Part shown: positions 1-6,087 of the stretch, piece by piece
Layout: every line of letters begins with the position of its first letter
Position numbering within the stretch: the stretch's first letter is position 1
Position numbers and translations under genes: made by a program
The notes under the pieces: model-generated
Told to the model about the DNA's origin: nothing
What the model saw: the letters and a program-made list of their open reading frames with translations, nothing else
The model's database searches: none
Assembly (NCBI GenBank): GCA_028869975.1
Contig: JAGWQR010000380.1
Coordinates: 1 to 7,509 of the forward strand
Reading direction: 5' to 3'
Source: Alphaproteobacteria bacterium
Lineage (GTDB): Bacteria > Pseudomonadota > Alphaproteobacteria > Sphingomonadales > Sphingomonadaceae
DNA: 7,509 nucleotides

Positions 1-1269
1 AACATCTTCGATTATACGGCGGGCTTTTTCACACTCGATACGCCCACCGACAACACGGTGACATATCCGGGTGGCAACCCGGTTATCATCGCGAATGGTG
101 ATCGCAAGGAAAGCTCCATTTACGGAAATGTGACGGCACATTTCACCAGCAAGTTGGAAGTTTCCGGAGGCATCCGTAAAATCCTCAAATCATCGAACCA
201 GTCGCTGACAGAAGTCTTGCCCAACACCGTATTGGGGAATGCCTATCTTCAGTATAAGCCGACGATCTGGACCGCATCAGTTTCGTATCACTTCACTCCT
301 GCGTTTATGGCCTATATCAACGCGGGCACATCTTTCCGGCAAGGCACCGACTCGGTTGGCCCCGTTTCGACACCGGGTGGATATAGCATTTACTCAGTTG
401 ACCCCGGCGGAGTTGCGGGTGAATTGAACTATGTCAACTTGCAGCCTGAATATTCGCATTCCTACGAAGTCGGACTGAAGTCACAATTCCACGAAAAGCG
501 TGGCACGTTCAACTTTGATTATTTCCATCAGACGTTCAGCAACTTTCTGTATGCGAACGCGAATAATGTCAATGTCAACGGCTACGGAACAACTTTACCG
601 CCTCCACCGACGACACCACTTGCGACATGGCTGGCATCGTTCAAATATGATCCAGTTGGATCGGCGCCTTCCTCTGGCTTTGGATCAAATGTGCCGGTGA
701 CAGTAGACGGGGTGGAAGCCGATGCTTCCTATATTTTCTCCCCGAATTTCAATCTGGCGGCCAGCGCCAGCTATGTGAGGTCTAAAATCACCGGCGGCAC
801 TATCGCCTGCAACTCGACGGACATAGGCGCAAAGGCGCTGCTGGATGCCAATGGCCTGCCAAGCATTTACGCATGTCCCGGCAACGGCCCGGCCAGTTTC
901 GTCTCGCCGTTCGGGATGACTGTGCAGGGTGAATACAGTCATCAGCTTGATGATGCTGTAATGGGGTATGTGCGTGGTCTGGTCGATTTCAAAGGTGCCA
1001 CGCTGTATAATCCTGGCGATCCTGCCAACCAGCAAAAGGCATATGCGCTGATAAATATTTATGCCGGAATTCGCAATGTTCGGAAGGGCTGGGACGTCAA
1101 CTTCTTTGTCAAGAATCTGGCAAATACACAGGTGATGCTGGCTGCCTATGGCGGTAATAATCCCGAGTCTTCCATTACCGGCGCGGTATCGCCAGCCTAT
1201 TCTACTGTGGCTGTTGCGCCGCCCCGCCAGTTCGGCATCAATCTTAGATACGAGTTTGGTTCAAAATAA
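1..1269 (+). CDS. TonB-dependent receptor, C-terminal beta-barrel (5' partial)
   Basis: The frame is open from base 1 to the TAA at 1267-1269, giving 422 residues of a protein that starts upstream of the window; internal GTG and ATG codons are not its real start. The visible part is a string of amphipathic beta-strands rich in Tyr, Phe, Asn and Gly with long polar loops, typical of the 22-stranded barrel of TonB-dependent outer-membrane receptors. Recognisable strands include the one with AYINAGTSFRQG, the YEVGLKSQF strand, and the closing pair near NFFVKNLANTQ and FGINLRYEF. The C-terminus is the usual aromatic-rich last strand, with a short GSK tail. One likely extracellular loop carries a proline run (fragment residues 200-203), and another carries Cys270 and Cys292, which could form a disulfide. 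The plug domain and TonB box are outside the window. It faces a catabolic operon, so uptake of that operon's substrate is plausible but unproven. It looks clearly more AT-rich than the operon. Confidence 0.9.
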   Translation, partial: NIFDYTAGFFTLDTPTDNTVTYPGGNPVIIANGDRKESSIYGNVTAHFTSKLEVSGGIRKILKSSNQSLTEVLPNTVLGNAYLQYKPTIWTASVSYHFTPAFMAYINAGTSFRQGTDSVGPVSTPGGYSIYSVDPGGVAGELNYVNLQPEYSHSYEVGLKSQFHEKRGTFNFDYFHQTFSNFLYANANNVNVNGYGTTLPPPPTTPLATWLASFKYDPVGSAPSSGFGSNVPVTVDGVEADASYIFSPNFNLAASASYVRSKITGGTIACNSTDIGAKALLDANGLPSIYACPGNGPASFVSPFGMTVQGEYSHQLDDAVMGYVRGLVDFKGATLYNPGDPANQQKAYALINIYAGIRNVRKGWDVNFFVKNLANTQVMLAAYGGNNPESSITGAVSPAYSTVAVAPPRQFGINLRYEFGSK

Positions 1270-1294
1270 AGGCACAGGATGCAGCCGGCCTGAA

Positions 1295-1333
1295 CAAAGA
1301 GCGCGTCGTGCCGGTGTGTGGCGCGCTGCTTTG
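1295..1333. terminator. Hairpin between convergent genes, candidate bidirectional terminator
   Basis: CAAAG (1295-1299) pairs with CTTTG (1329-1333), and AGCGCG (1300-1305) pairs with CGCGCT (1322-1327), with only G1328 bulged. Further C-G and wobble pairs continue inward to a CGGT loop at 1312-1315. It lies between the receptor stop at 1269 and the dioxygenase stop at 1408, where a shared terminator is expected. No proper T-run follows on either strand, so it is not a textbook intrinsic terminator. The rest of the 1270-1407 gap shows no gene. Confidence 0.5.
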
Positions 1334-1407
1334 CTCTCTAAGACTTGCTCTTGAATACAAAATTGCATTCTGGCGTACCACCAGGGCGGATTTCCGGCCA
1401 GGCCCGC

Positions 1408-2265
1408 CTAATTCTCCCACGCTTCGGTTCCGAGCAAAATCGTGCGGTGCATCATTCTGCCCGCATAGGGGTCATAGGGCGTTGCGCGGTGGAGAGATGT
1501 TCGGTTGTCCCAGATCACCGTATCGCCCACCGCCCATTTGTGGCGGTAGCTGAACGCGTCGTCAGTCGCGAAATTACGCAATTCATTGAGCAGATGATGG
1601 CTCGCCTTGTGATCGAGCCCGACGACATAATGCGCGGTATTGCCGAGCACCATCGATTTACGGCCTGATTTGTGTTTGCACACAAGCGGGATTTCCGCCT
1701 CACCGCGTGATACCCAGTCCTTGAGCTGGGCCATCGTCGGCTCGGGTGTGTGGTACAGTTGCGAGCGCCACAGCGAATGCACCACGCGCAGACCCTCAAT
1801 CTCGTCTTTCTTGGCCTGCGGTAGCGCCTCATAACTGGTTGCCGTGTTGGCAAAGTCTGTATCGCCACCCTCAGGTGCAAGCACCTTCGCCGTTAGCATC
1901 GAAGCCCGGATCGGCACCGGGTTCATCGTGCCGTCGATATGCCAATACAGGCTACCCTTGAGATATTCTGCGACCTTGTCGTTGATTTTCTCGTCGAGCG
2001 TGACCTTGAACACGCCCTGGCTTGTTGTTGCGCCGCCTATTTCTTTGGCGCTGCCCCCCAGCAGATTGGTGAAGCTGACTTGCTCCTCGTCGGAAAAGTG
2101 CACCTCGGGGAACACCAGCACACCGCGCGCCTCAATCAGCGCGTTGATCTCTTCAGAGAGGTCGCCCGAGAGCAGTTCCTCTTTGGAATTGAGAATGCGG
2201 GTGCCGATCCTCGGCTTGATGTCGTCGTGGCGCACCTTGGCGAGGGAAAGTGTGTCTATCGTCAT
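1408..2265 (-). CDS. TauD/TfdA-family Fe(II)/2-oxoglutarate-dependent dioxygenase
   Basis: A 285-residue protein, full length for the family. It should couple oxidative decarboxylation of 2-oxoglutarate to hydroxylation of a substrate in the cytoplasm. The iron-binding facial triad is visible as His109 and Asp111 in YWHIDGT and His259 in SLHRATPYD. Arg270 lies 11 residues after the distal His, in the GRMMHR segment, where TauD has the Arg that binds the 2-oxoglutarate carboxylate; Arg274 matches the second TauD Arg. A Gly-rich GGDTDF segment (133-138) after the core strand is also typical. The start at 2265 is well supported by an AAGGAG Shine-Dalgarno (2273-2278) seven bases upstream. It is the last gene of the minus-strand series, and the upstream SDR frame overlaps its first 113 bp. 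The substrate cannot be read from sequence: taurine, aryloxyalkanoate and alkyl-sulfate enzymes share this fold. The P450/SDR context suggests a second hydroxylation or C-O/C-S cleavage in the same pathway (inference). Confidence 0.9.
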   Translation of the reverse strand: MTIDTLSLAKVRHDDIKPRIGTRILNSKEELLSGDLSEEINALIEARGVLVFPEVHFSDEEQVSFTNLLGGSAKEIGGATTSQGVFKVTLDEKINDKVAEYLKGSLYWHIDGTMNPVPIRASMLTAKVLAPEGGDTDFANTATSYEALPQAKKDEIEGLRVVHSLWRSQLYHTPEPTMAQLKDWVSRGEAEIPLVCKHKSGRKSMVLGNTAHYVVGLDHKASHHLLNELRNFATDDAFSYRHKWAVGDTVIWDNRTSLHRATPYDPYAGRMMHRTILLGTEAWEN

Positions 2266-3100
2266 CGGAATACTCCTTCAAAATTCTGTTATGGTTGCCC
2301 CCCGACCAGGGCTGCACCGTCACGCCGCACATCGCCATCCAGCCGGCATCGTTGATGAAGTCTGCACCGGTGGCATAGGATGAGTCGTCGCTGGCGAGAA
2401 ACAGCGCCATCTTGGCCATTTCCTCAGGGAGCGCCATGCGCCCCAACACACCCAGACGGTCCATGATTTCGTTGGAAATGGGCAGGCCCTTGGCAATCAT
2501 TTCGGCACGCTGGTTGCGCGCCATCGGGGTTTCGGTCGCACCGGGGCACAGCGTGTTGACGCGGATGTTATACCGCCCCAGCTCGACCGCTGCGGCCTTG
2601 GTCAGTCCGACAACTCCAGCTTTTGAGGCGCAATAGCCCGCCGAGCTTGCCGCCACGAATGCGCCGATCGACGCGGTATTCACAATCGAGCCGCCGCCCG
2701 CCTCGATCATCTTGGGCGCGACATGCTTGATCATCAGCCATACGCCCTTGAGGTTGATTTCGACAACCTTGTCGAATGCGGCCTCGTCGATGTCGAGGAT
2801 GCAGCGCTTGCCTTCACTATCCACGCCCGCATTATTGAACATGACGGTAGGTAATCCCAATTCGGCGCAAGTGCGCGCGACTATCCGTTCGACATCAGTC
2901 GTTTTCGAGACATCCGCGCCAATCGCAATCGCGGTGCCGCCCGCCGCCTTGATCTGCTCGACAACTGGTGCGAGCCTCGCCTCATCGAGATCAACCGCCG
3001 CCACCTTCGCTCCCTCACGCGCAAATAGCAGCGTCGCCGCCTCGCCCATCCCACCGGCAGCACCGGTGATGATCGCAATCTTGCCCGCGAGGCGCGCCAT
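2153..3100 (-). CDS. Short-chain dehydrogenase/reductase (SDR-A) with anomalous C-terminal extension
   Basis: Classical SDR: an NAD(P)-dependent oxidoreductase, probably oxidising an alcohol or reducing a ketone. Visible motifs are the cofactor-binding TGAAGGMG (13-20), Asp37 at the end of the second strand (suggesting NAD preference), NNAG (89-92), the tetrad Asn116, Ser144, Tyr156 and Lys160 (YCASK), and the PG motif (186-187). The Ser-Tyr spacing is 12, one less than the usual 13. The SDR fold should end near residue 257 (DAGWMAM). Here the frame continues to residue 315 through Arg/His/Gln-rich sequence unlike any SDR tail, and its last 113 bp overlap the downstream dioxygenase gene. A six-base homopolymer (2298-2303) lies in this tail; with one base fewer, the protein would end at 273 residues at a TGA (2278-2280) just before the next gene's ribosome site. 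Its ATG follows the SDR-B stop by two bases with only a weak Shine-Dalgarno, implying translational coupling. The SDR identity is secure; the true C-terminus is not. Confidence 0.88.
   Translation of the reverse strand: MARLAGKIAIITGAAGGMGEAATLLFAREGAKVAAVDLDEARLAPVVEQIKAAGGTAIAIGADVSKTTDVERIVARTCAELGLPTVMFNNAGVDSEGKRCILDIDEAAFDKVVEINLKGVWLMIKHVAPKMIEAGGGSIVNTASIGAFVAASSAGYCASKAGVVGLTKAAAVELGRYNIRVNTLCPGATETPMARNQRAEMIAKGLPISNEIMDRLGVLGRMALPEEMAKMALFLASDDSSYATGADFINDAGWMAMCGVTVQPWSGGNHNRILKEYSDDDRHTFPRQGAPRRHQAEDRHPHSQFQRGTALGRPL
2273..2278 (-). promoter_or_regulatory. Ribosome binding site of the TauD-family gene
   Basis: Read on the minus strand, AAGGAG sits seven bases before the ATG at 2265. 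It fixes the dioxygenase start, and it lies inside the extended reading frame of the upstream SDR. One base overlaps an out-of-frame TGA (2278-2280) that would end that SDR if one base were removed from the upstream homopolymer. Confidence 0.8.
2298..2303. other. C6/G6 homopolymer, candidate frameshift site in SDR-A
   Basis: Six consecutive C on the plus strand (G6 in the coding sense) fall about ten codons after the expected end of the SDR fold. Deleting one base gives a tail ending in ATITEF and a TGA at 2278-2280, twelve bases before the dioxygenase ATG. This could be a sequencing or assembly error, a real mutation, or a slippery tract. Confidence 0.5.
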
Positions 3101-3102
3101 GG

Positions 3103-3855
3103 TCAGTGTGATCCCATATAGCGGCCGCCATTGGTGCTGATCGTCTGGCCGGTGATATAGCTCGCTTCTTCCGAGGCAAGATAGGCGACCGCCGCCGCAA
3201 TGTCCTCGGGCTTGCCCACGCGCTTCATCGGCAGGCTGGCTGCAAACGTTTCAACATCGACCGGCGCGGCGCGCAGCATCGGCGTATCGATGAACCCCGG
3301 CGGTACGATGTTGAAGGTGACGCCCGACGCGGCATGTTCGAGCGCCAAGGCCTTGGTCATCCCCATCAACCCGCCTTTAGAGGAGACATAATGCGCCTGC
3401 GCAGGCGATCCGGTTTGCACCGAGGACGAGGTGATATTGATCACCCGGCCCCAGCCCGCGCCGAGCATATCGGGAAAGCATTCCTTGGTCACCAGCCAGG
3501 GCCCGCGCAAATTGATGCGGATCACCTTGTCGAACAGGTCATCATCGGTGTCGAGGAAGGGATTGAAGGGTGCGATACCAGCATTGTTGACCAGGATCGC
3601 AATCGGCCCGAGTTTGGCGCGGGTTTCATCCGCCGCCGCCTTGATCGCCGCCTTGTCCGAACAATCGGCGGTGATCGCAATGGCCGTCCCGCCCGCCGCC
3701 TCGATCAATTTGGCGGTTTCGAGCGCGCCATCGCCATTGATGTCCCAGATTGCTATTTTGGCAGCGTCCTCGGCGAGGCGCAGCGCGCAGGCGCGCCCGA
3801 TCCCCGATCCCGCCCCCGTTACCACCGCCACGCGGCCATTCAACGATCGTGTCAT
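3103..3855 (-). CDS. Short-chain dehydrogenase/reductase, FabG-like (SDR-B)
   Basis: A 250-residue classical SDR of normal length and complete motif set: TGAGSGIG (13-20), Asp38 after the second strand (NAD preference likely), NNAG (90-93), Asn115, Ser143, Tyr156 and Lys160 (YVSSK), PPG at 185-187, and a C-terminal NGG followed by RYMGSH. It should be a cytoplasmic NAD(P)-dependent alcohol dehydrogenase or ketoreductase; general similarity to FabG does not identify the substrate. It is the immediate upstream neighbour of SDR-A (two bases between stop and ATG), and the two share an almost identical AAGGTAIAI stretch, suggesting related copies. The start at 3855 is supported by AGGAG at 3865-3869, which overlaps the TAG stop of the SnoaL-like gene upstream; the intergenic spacing is 12 bases. 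In this pathway it may oxidise the alcohol made by the P450 (inference). Confidence 0.93.
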   Translation of the reverse strand: MTRSLNGRVAVVTGAGSGIGRACALRLAEDAAKIAIWDINGDGALETAKLIEAAGGTAIAITADCSDKAAIKAAADETRAKLGPIAILVNNAGIAPFNPFLDTDDDLFDKVIRINLRGPWLVTKECFPDMLGAGWGRVINITSSSVQTGSPAQAHYVSSKGGLMGMTKALALEHAASGVTFNIVPPGFIDTPMLRAAPVDVETFAASLPMKRVGKPEDIAAAVAYLASEEASYITGQTISTNGGRYMGSH

Positions 3856-3864
3856 GTCTGTTTT

Positions 3865-3869
3865 CTCCT
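3865..3869 (-). promoter_or_regulatory. Ribosome binding site of SDR-B, fused to upstream stop codon
   Basis: On the minus strand TAGGAG combines the TAG stop of the SnoaL-like gene (3868-3870) with the AGGAG Shine-Dalgarno, nine bases before the SDR-B ATG. This favours coupled translation of the two genes. Confidence 0.75.
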
Positions 3870-4383
3870 AAGTGCGCGGCCCGCCGCGTGCGAACAGCGG
3901 CAGGGTGAGCGCGGAATAGCTGATATCGTGTTCGGCGTCGGGCTTGGGCCCATGATCTTCAGCGGGCAGGCGCAATTTCATATCAAACGTTACGTCGCGG
4001 CGCTTGAACTTCCATGTGCCGCCCACGCGCACATACTGGTCGATATAGCGCACCGATTGCATGTCATGCAGCAGCCCGCCCTTGCCATCGGGGATGAGGT
4101 GCCAGGCGATCGCATAGACCTCGCCGTTTGCGGTATCGCCGGCAACCTCGACCAGATGGTTAGTGATATGATGCGCGCCAATGTGCATATGCGGCAGTTG
4201 TCGCTCAAGAAAGCCGATATAGTCCGCTGCCGGGCCATCAAAATACTGCCCGTGAGCGTCCCAGCCATCCTTGGTGTAGAGGGTTTTGAGCAGCGCGATG
4301 TCTTTGCGATCCACCCCGCGCGAGTAAAGTTGCGCGAGGGTGCGAATCTCTTCCTTGGCGATGAGCGTGTCGGTTATCGTCAT
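3868..4383 (-). CDS. SnoaL/NTF2-like fold protein (SnoaL_4 type)
   Basis: A 171-residue protein of the cone-shaped alpha+beta fold shared by SnoaL, scytalone dehydratase, LinA and ring-hydroxylating dioxygenase beta subunits. The opening helix IRTLAQLYSRGVD followed by KTLYTKDGWDAHG, the HHITNHLVEVAGDTANGEVY segment (71-90) and the WKFKRRDVTFD strand (124-134) are characteristic. Asp25 and His71 occupy the places of the Asp25/His73 acid-base dyad of LinA, as I recall that sequence; His72, His75 and His95 are other candidates. A likely role is a small acid-base enzyme acting on a pathway intermediate (dehydration, isomerisation or elimination), but many relatives have no assigned activity. A modest AGGA lies seven bases before the ATG at 4383. 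The gene is 118 bp from the P450 stop and 12 bases from SDR-B. The tail after residue 140 is polar and probably flexible. Fold confident, reaction unknown. Confidence 0.85.
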   Translation of the reverse strand: MTITDTLIAKEEIRTLAQLYSRGVDRKDIALLKTLYTKDGWDAHGQYFDGPAADYIGFLERQLPHMHIGAHHITNHLVEVAGDTANGEVYAIAWHLIPDGKGGLLHDMQSVRYIDQYVRVGGTWKFKRRDVTFDMKLRLPAEDHGPKPDAEHDISYSALTLPLFARGGPRT

Positions 4384-4434
4384 CCGCTCATCCTATGCCG
4401 AATGAAGTCTGGTCGCCAATCATTTGCGTATCGC

Positions 4435-4463
4435 ACTGCCGATAAGTCGGTAAATCTGGCAGT
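4435..4463. repeat. Inverted repeat in the P450-SnoaL intergenic gap
   Basis: ACTGCC (4435-4440) and GGCAGT (4458-4463) are perfect inverted arms around a 17-base spacer, within the 118-bp gap 4384-4501. The spacer contains CCGA and the overlapping TCGG, allowing a smaller alternative hairpin. A run of eight T (4473-4480) lies nearby on the plus strand, not adjacent to the stem. It could be an operator or an mRNA structure separating expression of the upstream and downstream genes; chance is also possible. Nothing else in this gap looks like a gene. Confidence 0.3.
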
Positions 4464-4501
4464 CGGCCTGGATTTTTTTTGCTAACCAACTGCACATCTT
4501 C

Positions 4502-5749
4502 TCACCACACCAGCGGCACCGCTTCCGGCCCGACCACGCCACCTGGGCGATATTCGGGTTTGAATCCTTGTTTCAAGCTGAAATTGGGAATGCGTTTCAG
4601 CCATTCCTGCAAGGCAATCTTGATCTCCAGTCGCGCGAGATGTGCGCCCATGCAGCTATGTGCGCCCACAGTGAAGGCGAGCACAATCTGACGGGGGCGG
4701 TGGAAGTTCAGGCGCTTTGGGTCGGGGAAAACATCGGGGTCAAAATTGCATGCGGGCAGCACACAGGTGATCCGGTCATCTTTCTTCATCTGGATACCGC
4801 GCAGTTCATAATCCTGAATCAGCACACGGCCCGAGAAGGTCACCGACCAGAGCCGCAGCAATTCCTCGACCTGCGCGGTGATATTGTCGGGATCGGCGCG
4901 CATTTGCTCCACCACATCCGGGTTTTGTGCCAGAAACGCCCAGATATTGTTGAGCGTGGCAAACACCGTGTCGAGCCCGCCGATGAACAGGAAGCAGACA
5001 AAGCCGAACACTTCCTTGTCGGACAGAGGAACTCCATCAAAGGTGGCATGGGCGATACGGCTAACCACGCCATCATCAGGATTGGCTTTCTTGTCGGCAA
5101 TCGCGCCCTTGAGATAGGCGGTGATCGCCGCCATTGCCTTGCCCATCCGCTCCTGTGAATTGGAATGGAGCAACTCCATCGCCCAACTTACAAATGTATC
5201 GCGCATGTCCTGCGGCAGGCCCATGATATCGAGGAACACAATAACGGGAAGCGGGCGCCCGAATGCCTCGGTGAACTCCACTTCGCCCTTGTCGATGAAC
5301 TGGTCGATCAGGTCATTGGCCTGTTTGCGAATCTTGTCCTCTAGCTTGGCAACGCCTGCCGGGGCCAACACCGGATCGACAATGTTGCGGTATTTGCGGT
5401 GCGCGGGCGGATCAATCTCCTGCGGGATGAAATAGAAATAATCATCCGGATCGCGCGGGAATGGCGTTGCGCCCTCGTTGGAGAAGATTTCGGGGTGGCG
5501 CAGGATGAACAGCGCATCCTCATGCTTGGTCGCCTGCCAGTAATTGCCATACATGCCGACATCGTAAAAAATTGGTGGCTGCTTTTCCGGCAATTCCGCA
5601 AAAAATTTATACGGGTCCGCCAGAAATTCGGGGCTGTAGGTGATGCCAACCGAGCGGATCAGCTCTTTGGGCACATGCGGCGGCACCTGATCCATGCCGA
5701 CGCGGCGGGGATAAGTGGGCGGGACCGGATTGGCGGCATCAATGGCCAT
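4502..5749 (-). CDS. Cytochrome P450, CYP101 (P450cam)-like
   Basis: A 415-residue soluble bacterial class I P450 monooxygenase of full length. Motifs in order: helix C HRKYR (117-121), I-helix oxygen-activation motif GGLDT (257-261, acid Asp260 and Thr261), ExxR at Glu296-Arg299, and the heme loop FTVGAHSCMG (359-368) with Cys366 as thiolate ligand. Resemblance to P450cam, as I recall its sequence, runs along the whole chain: VPPHVPKEL near the N-terminus, FIP..IDPP (107-115), the GGLDTV helix, DYELRGIQMKK, EWLKRIPNFS and the closing PLVW. The P450cam Tyr96 position, which hydrogen-bonds camphor, aligns with Phe105, Thr101 with Gln110, and Asp297 with Ser306, so the substrate should differ from camphor. 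Arg121 matches Arg112, which takes part in putidaredoxin docking. The gene directly follows the ferredoxin (11 bases; AGGAG at 5758-5762), its likely electron donor. It would hydroxylate an unactivated C-H of a small hydrophobic, perhaps terpenoid, molecule (inference). The exact CYP family needs alignment. Confidence 0.95.
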   Translation of the reverse strand: MAIDAANPVPPTYPRRVGMDQVPPHVPKELIRSVGITYSPEFLADPYKFFAELPEKQPPIFYDVGMYGNYWQATKHEDALFILRHPEIFSNEGATPFPRDPDDYFYFIPQEIDPPAHRKYRNIVDPVLAPAGVAKLEDKIRKQANDLIDQFIDKGEVEFTEAFGRPLPVIVFLDIMGLPQDMRDTFVSWAMELLHSNSQERMGKAMAAITAYLKGAIADKKANPDDGVVSRIAHATFDGVPLSDKEVFGFVCFLFIGGLDTVFATLNNIWAFLAQNPDVVEQMRADPDNITAQVEELLRLWSVTFSGRVLIQDYELRGIQMKKDDRITCVLPACNFDPDVFPDPKRLNFHRPRQIVLAFTVGAHSCMGAHLARLEIKIALQEWLKRIPNFSLKQGFKPEYRPGGVVGPEAVPLVW

Positions 5750-5757
5750 GGCAACTG

Positions 5758-5762
5758 CTCCT
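5758..5762 (-). promoter_or_regulatory. Ribosome binding site of the P450, fused to the ferredoxin stop
   Basis: On the minus strand the ferredoxin TAG (5761-5763) overlaps AGGAG, eight bases before the P450 ATG at 5749. The arrangement matches the SnoaL/SDR-B junction and supports coupled production of redox partners. Confidence 0.75.
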
Positions 5763-6087
5763 AATATTGATGATCAGGCATATGGACGACAAGACCATCA
5801 AGCTCCGCTGTCATGACGATCTGGCACGACAGACGACTGGTCGCCTTGCGCGGGGAAGAAACACCTTCAAGCAGATCATCCTCATCCTTCGATGCAGGCT
5901 GACCAACCATGGCTGCCCAAGCCTCATCGACATAGCAATGGCAGGTCGCACAGGAGAGGGCACCCCCGCATTCACCGACAATGCCCTCAATGTCGTTATA
6001 CAGCGCACCACGCATGACATTTTCGCCCAAGGGTACATCGAGCACATGTTGCGTACCATCGGCTGCTATATAGGTCACTGAAGGCAT
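5761..6087 (-). CDS. Putidaredoxin/adrenodoxin-type [2Fe-2S] ferredoxin
   Basis: A 108-residue plant-fold ferredoxin of the vertebrate/bacterial P450-reducing type. The cluster ligands are Cys40, Cys46, Cys49 and Cys88 in the C-x5-C-x2-C...C pattern, equivalent to putidaredoxin Cys39/45/48/86; Cys51 is an extra cysteine. The CGGALSCATCHCYV core, the SRLSCQIVMT segment and the PDHQY end closely follow putidaredoxin as I recall it. Two putidaredoxin residues central to P450cam reduction are conservatively changed: Asp38 becomes Glu39 and the C-terminal Trp106 becomes Tyr108. It should shuttle electrons from an NAD(P)H-ferredoxin reductase, not present in this window, to the P450 encoded directly downstream. 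The start at 6087 is supported by AAAGGA (6094-6099) six bases upstream; another ATG seven bases upstream is out of frame. A near-repeat of the 5' leader lies in its first codons. The 114-bp gap before it may hold its own promoter. Confidence 0.95.
   Translation of the reverse strand: MPSVTYIAADGTQHVLDVPLGENVMRGALYNDIEGIVGECGGALSCATCHCYVDEAWAAMVGQPASKDEDDLLEGVSSPRKATSRLSCQIVMTAELDGLVVHMPDHQY

Noticed and set aside
1844..2383. Open plus-strand frame opposite the TauD gene and the SDR-A tail
   Set aside because: No domain-like sequence or start signal, and it covers the intact catalytic region of the dioxygenase on the other strand.
3334..4485. Long open plus-strand frame of 383 codons opposite SDR-B and the SnoaL-like gene
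   Set aside because: It is antisense to two genes with clear family motifs, has no recognisable domain or ribosome site, and is expected from GC-rich codon bias on the opposite strand.
4568..5158. Open plus-strand frame opposite the P450
   Set aside because: It is a shadow of the P450, whose heme loop, ExxR and I-helix motifs are intact on the minus strand.
4502..6087. Naming the P450 and ferredoxin camC and camB
   Set aside because: Similarity to the camphor system is strong, but the Tyr96 equivalent is Phe, no cam dehydrogenase or reductase is identified, and the ferredoxin terminal Trp is Tyr, so those symbols would imply an unsupported substrate.
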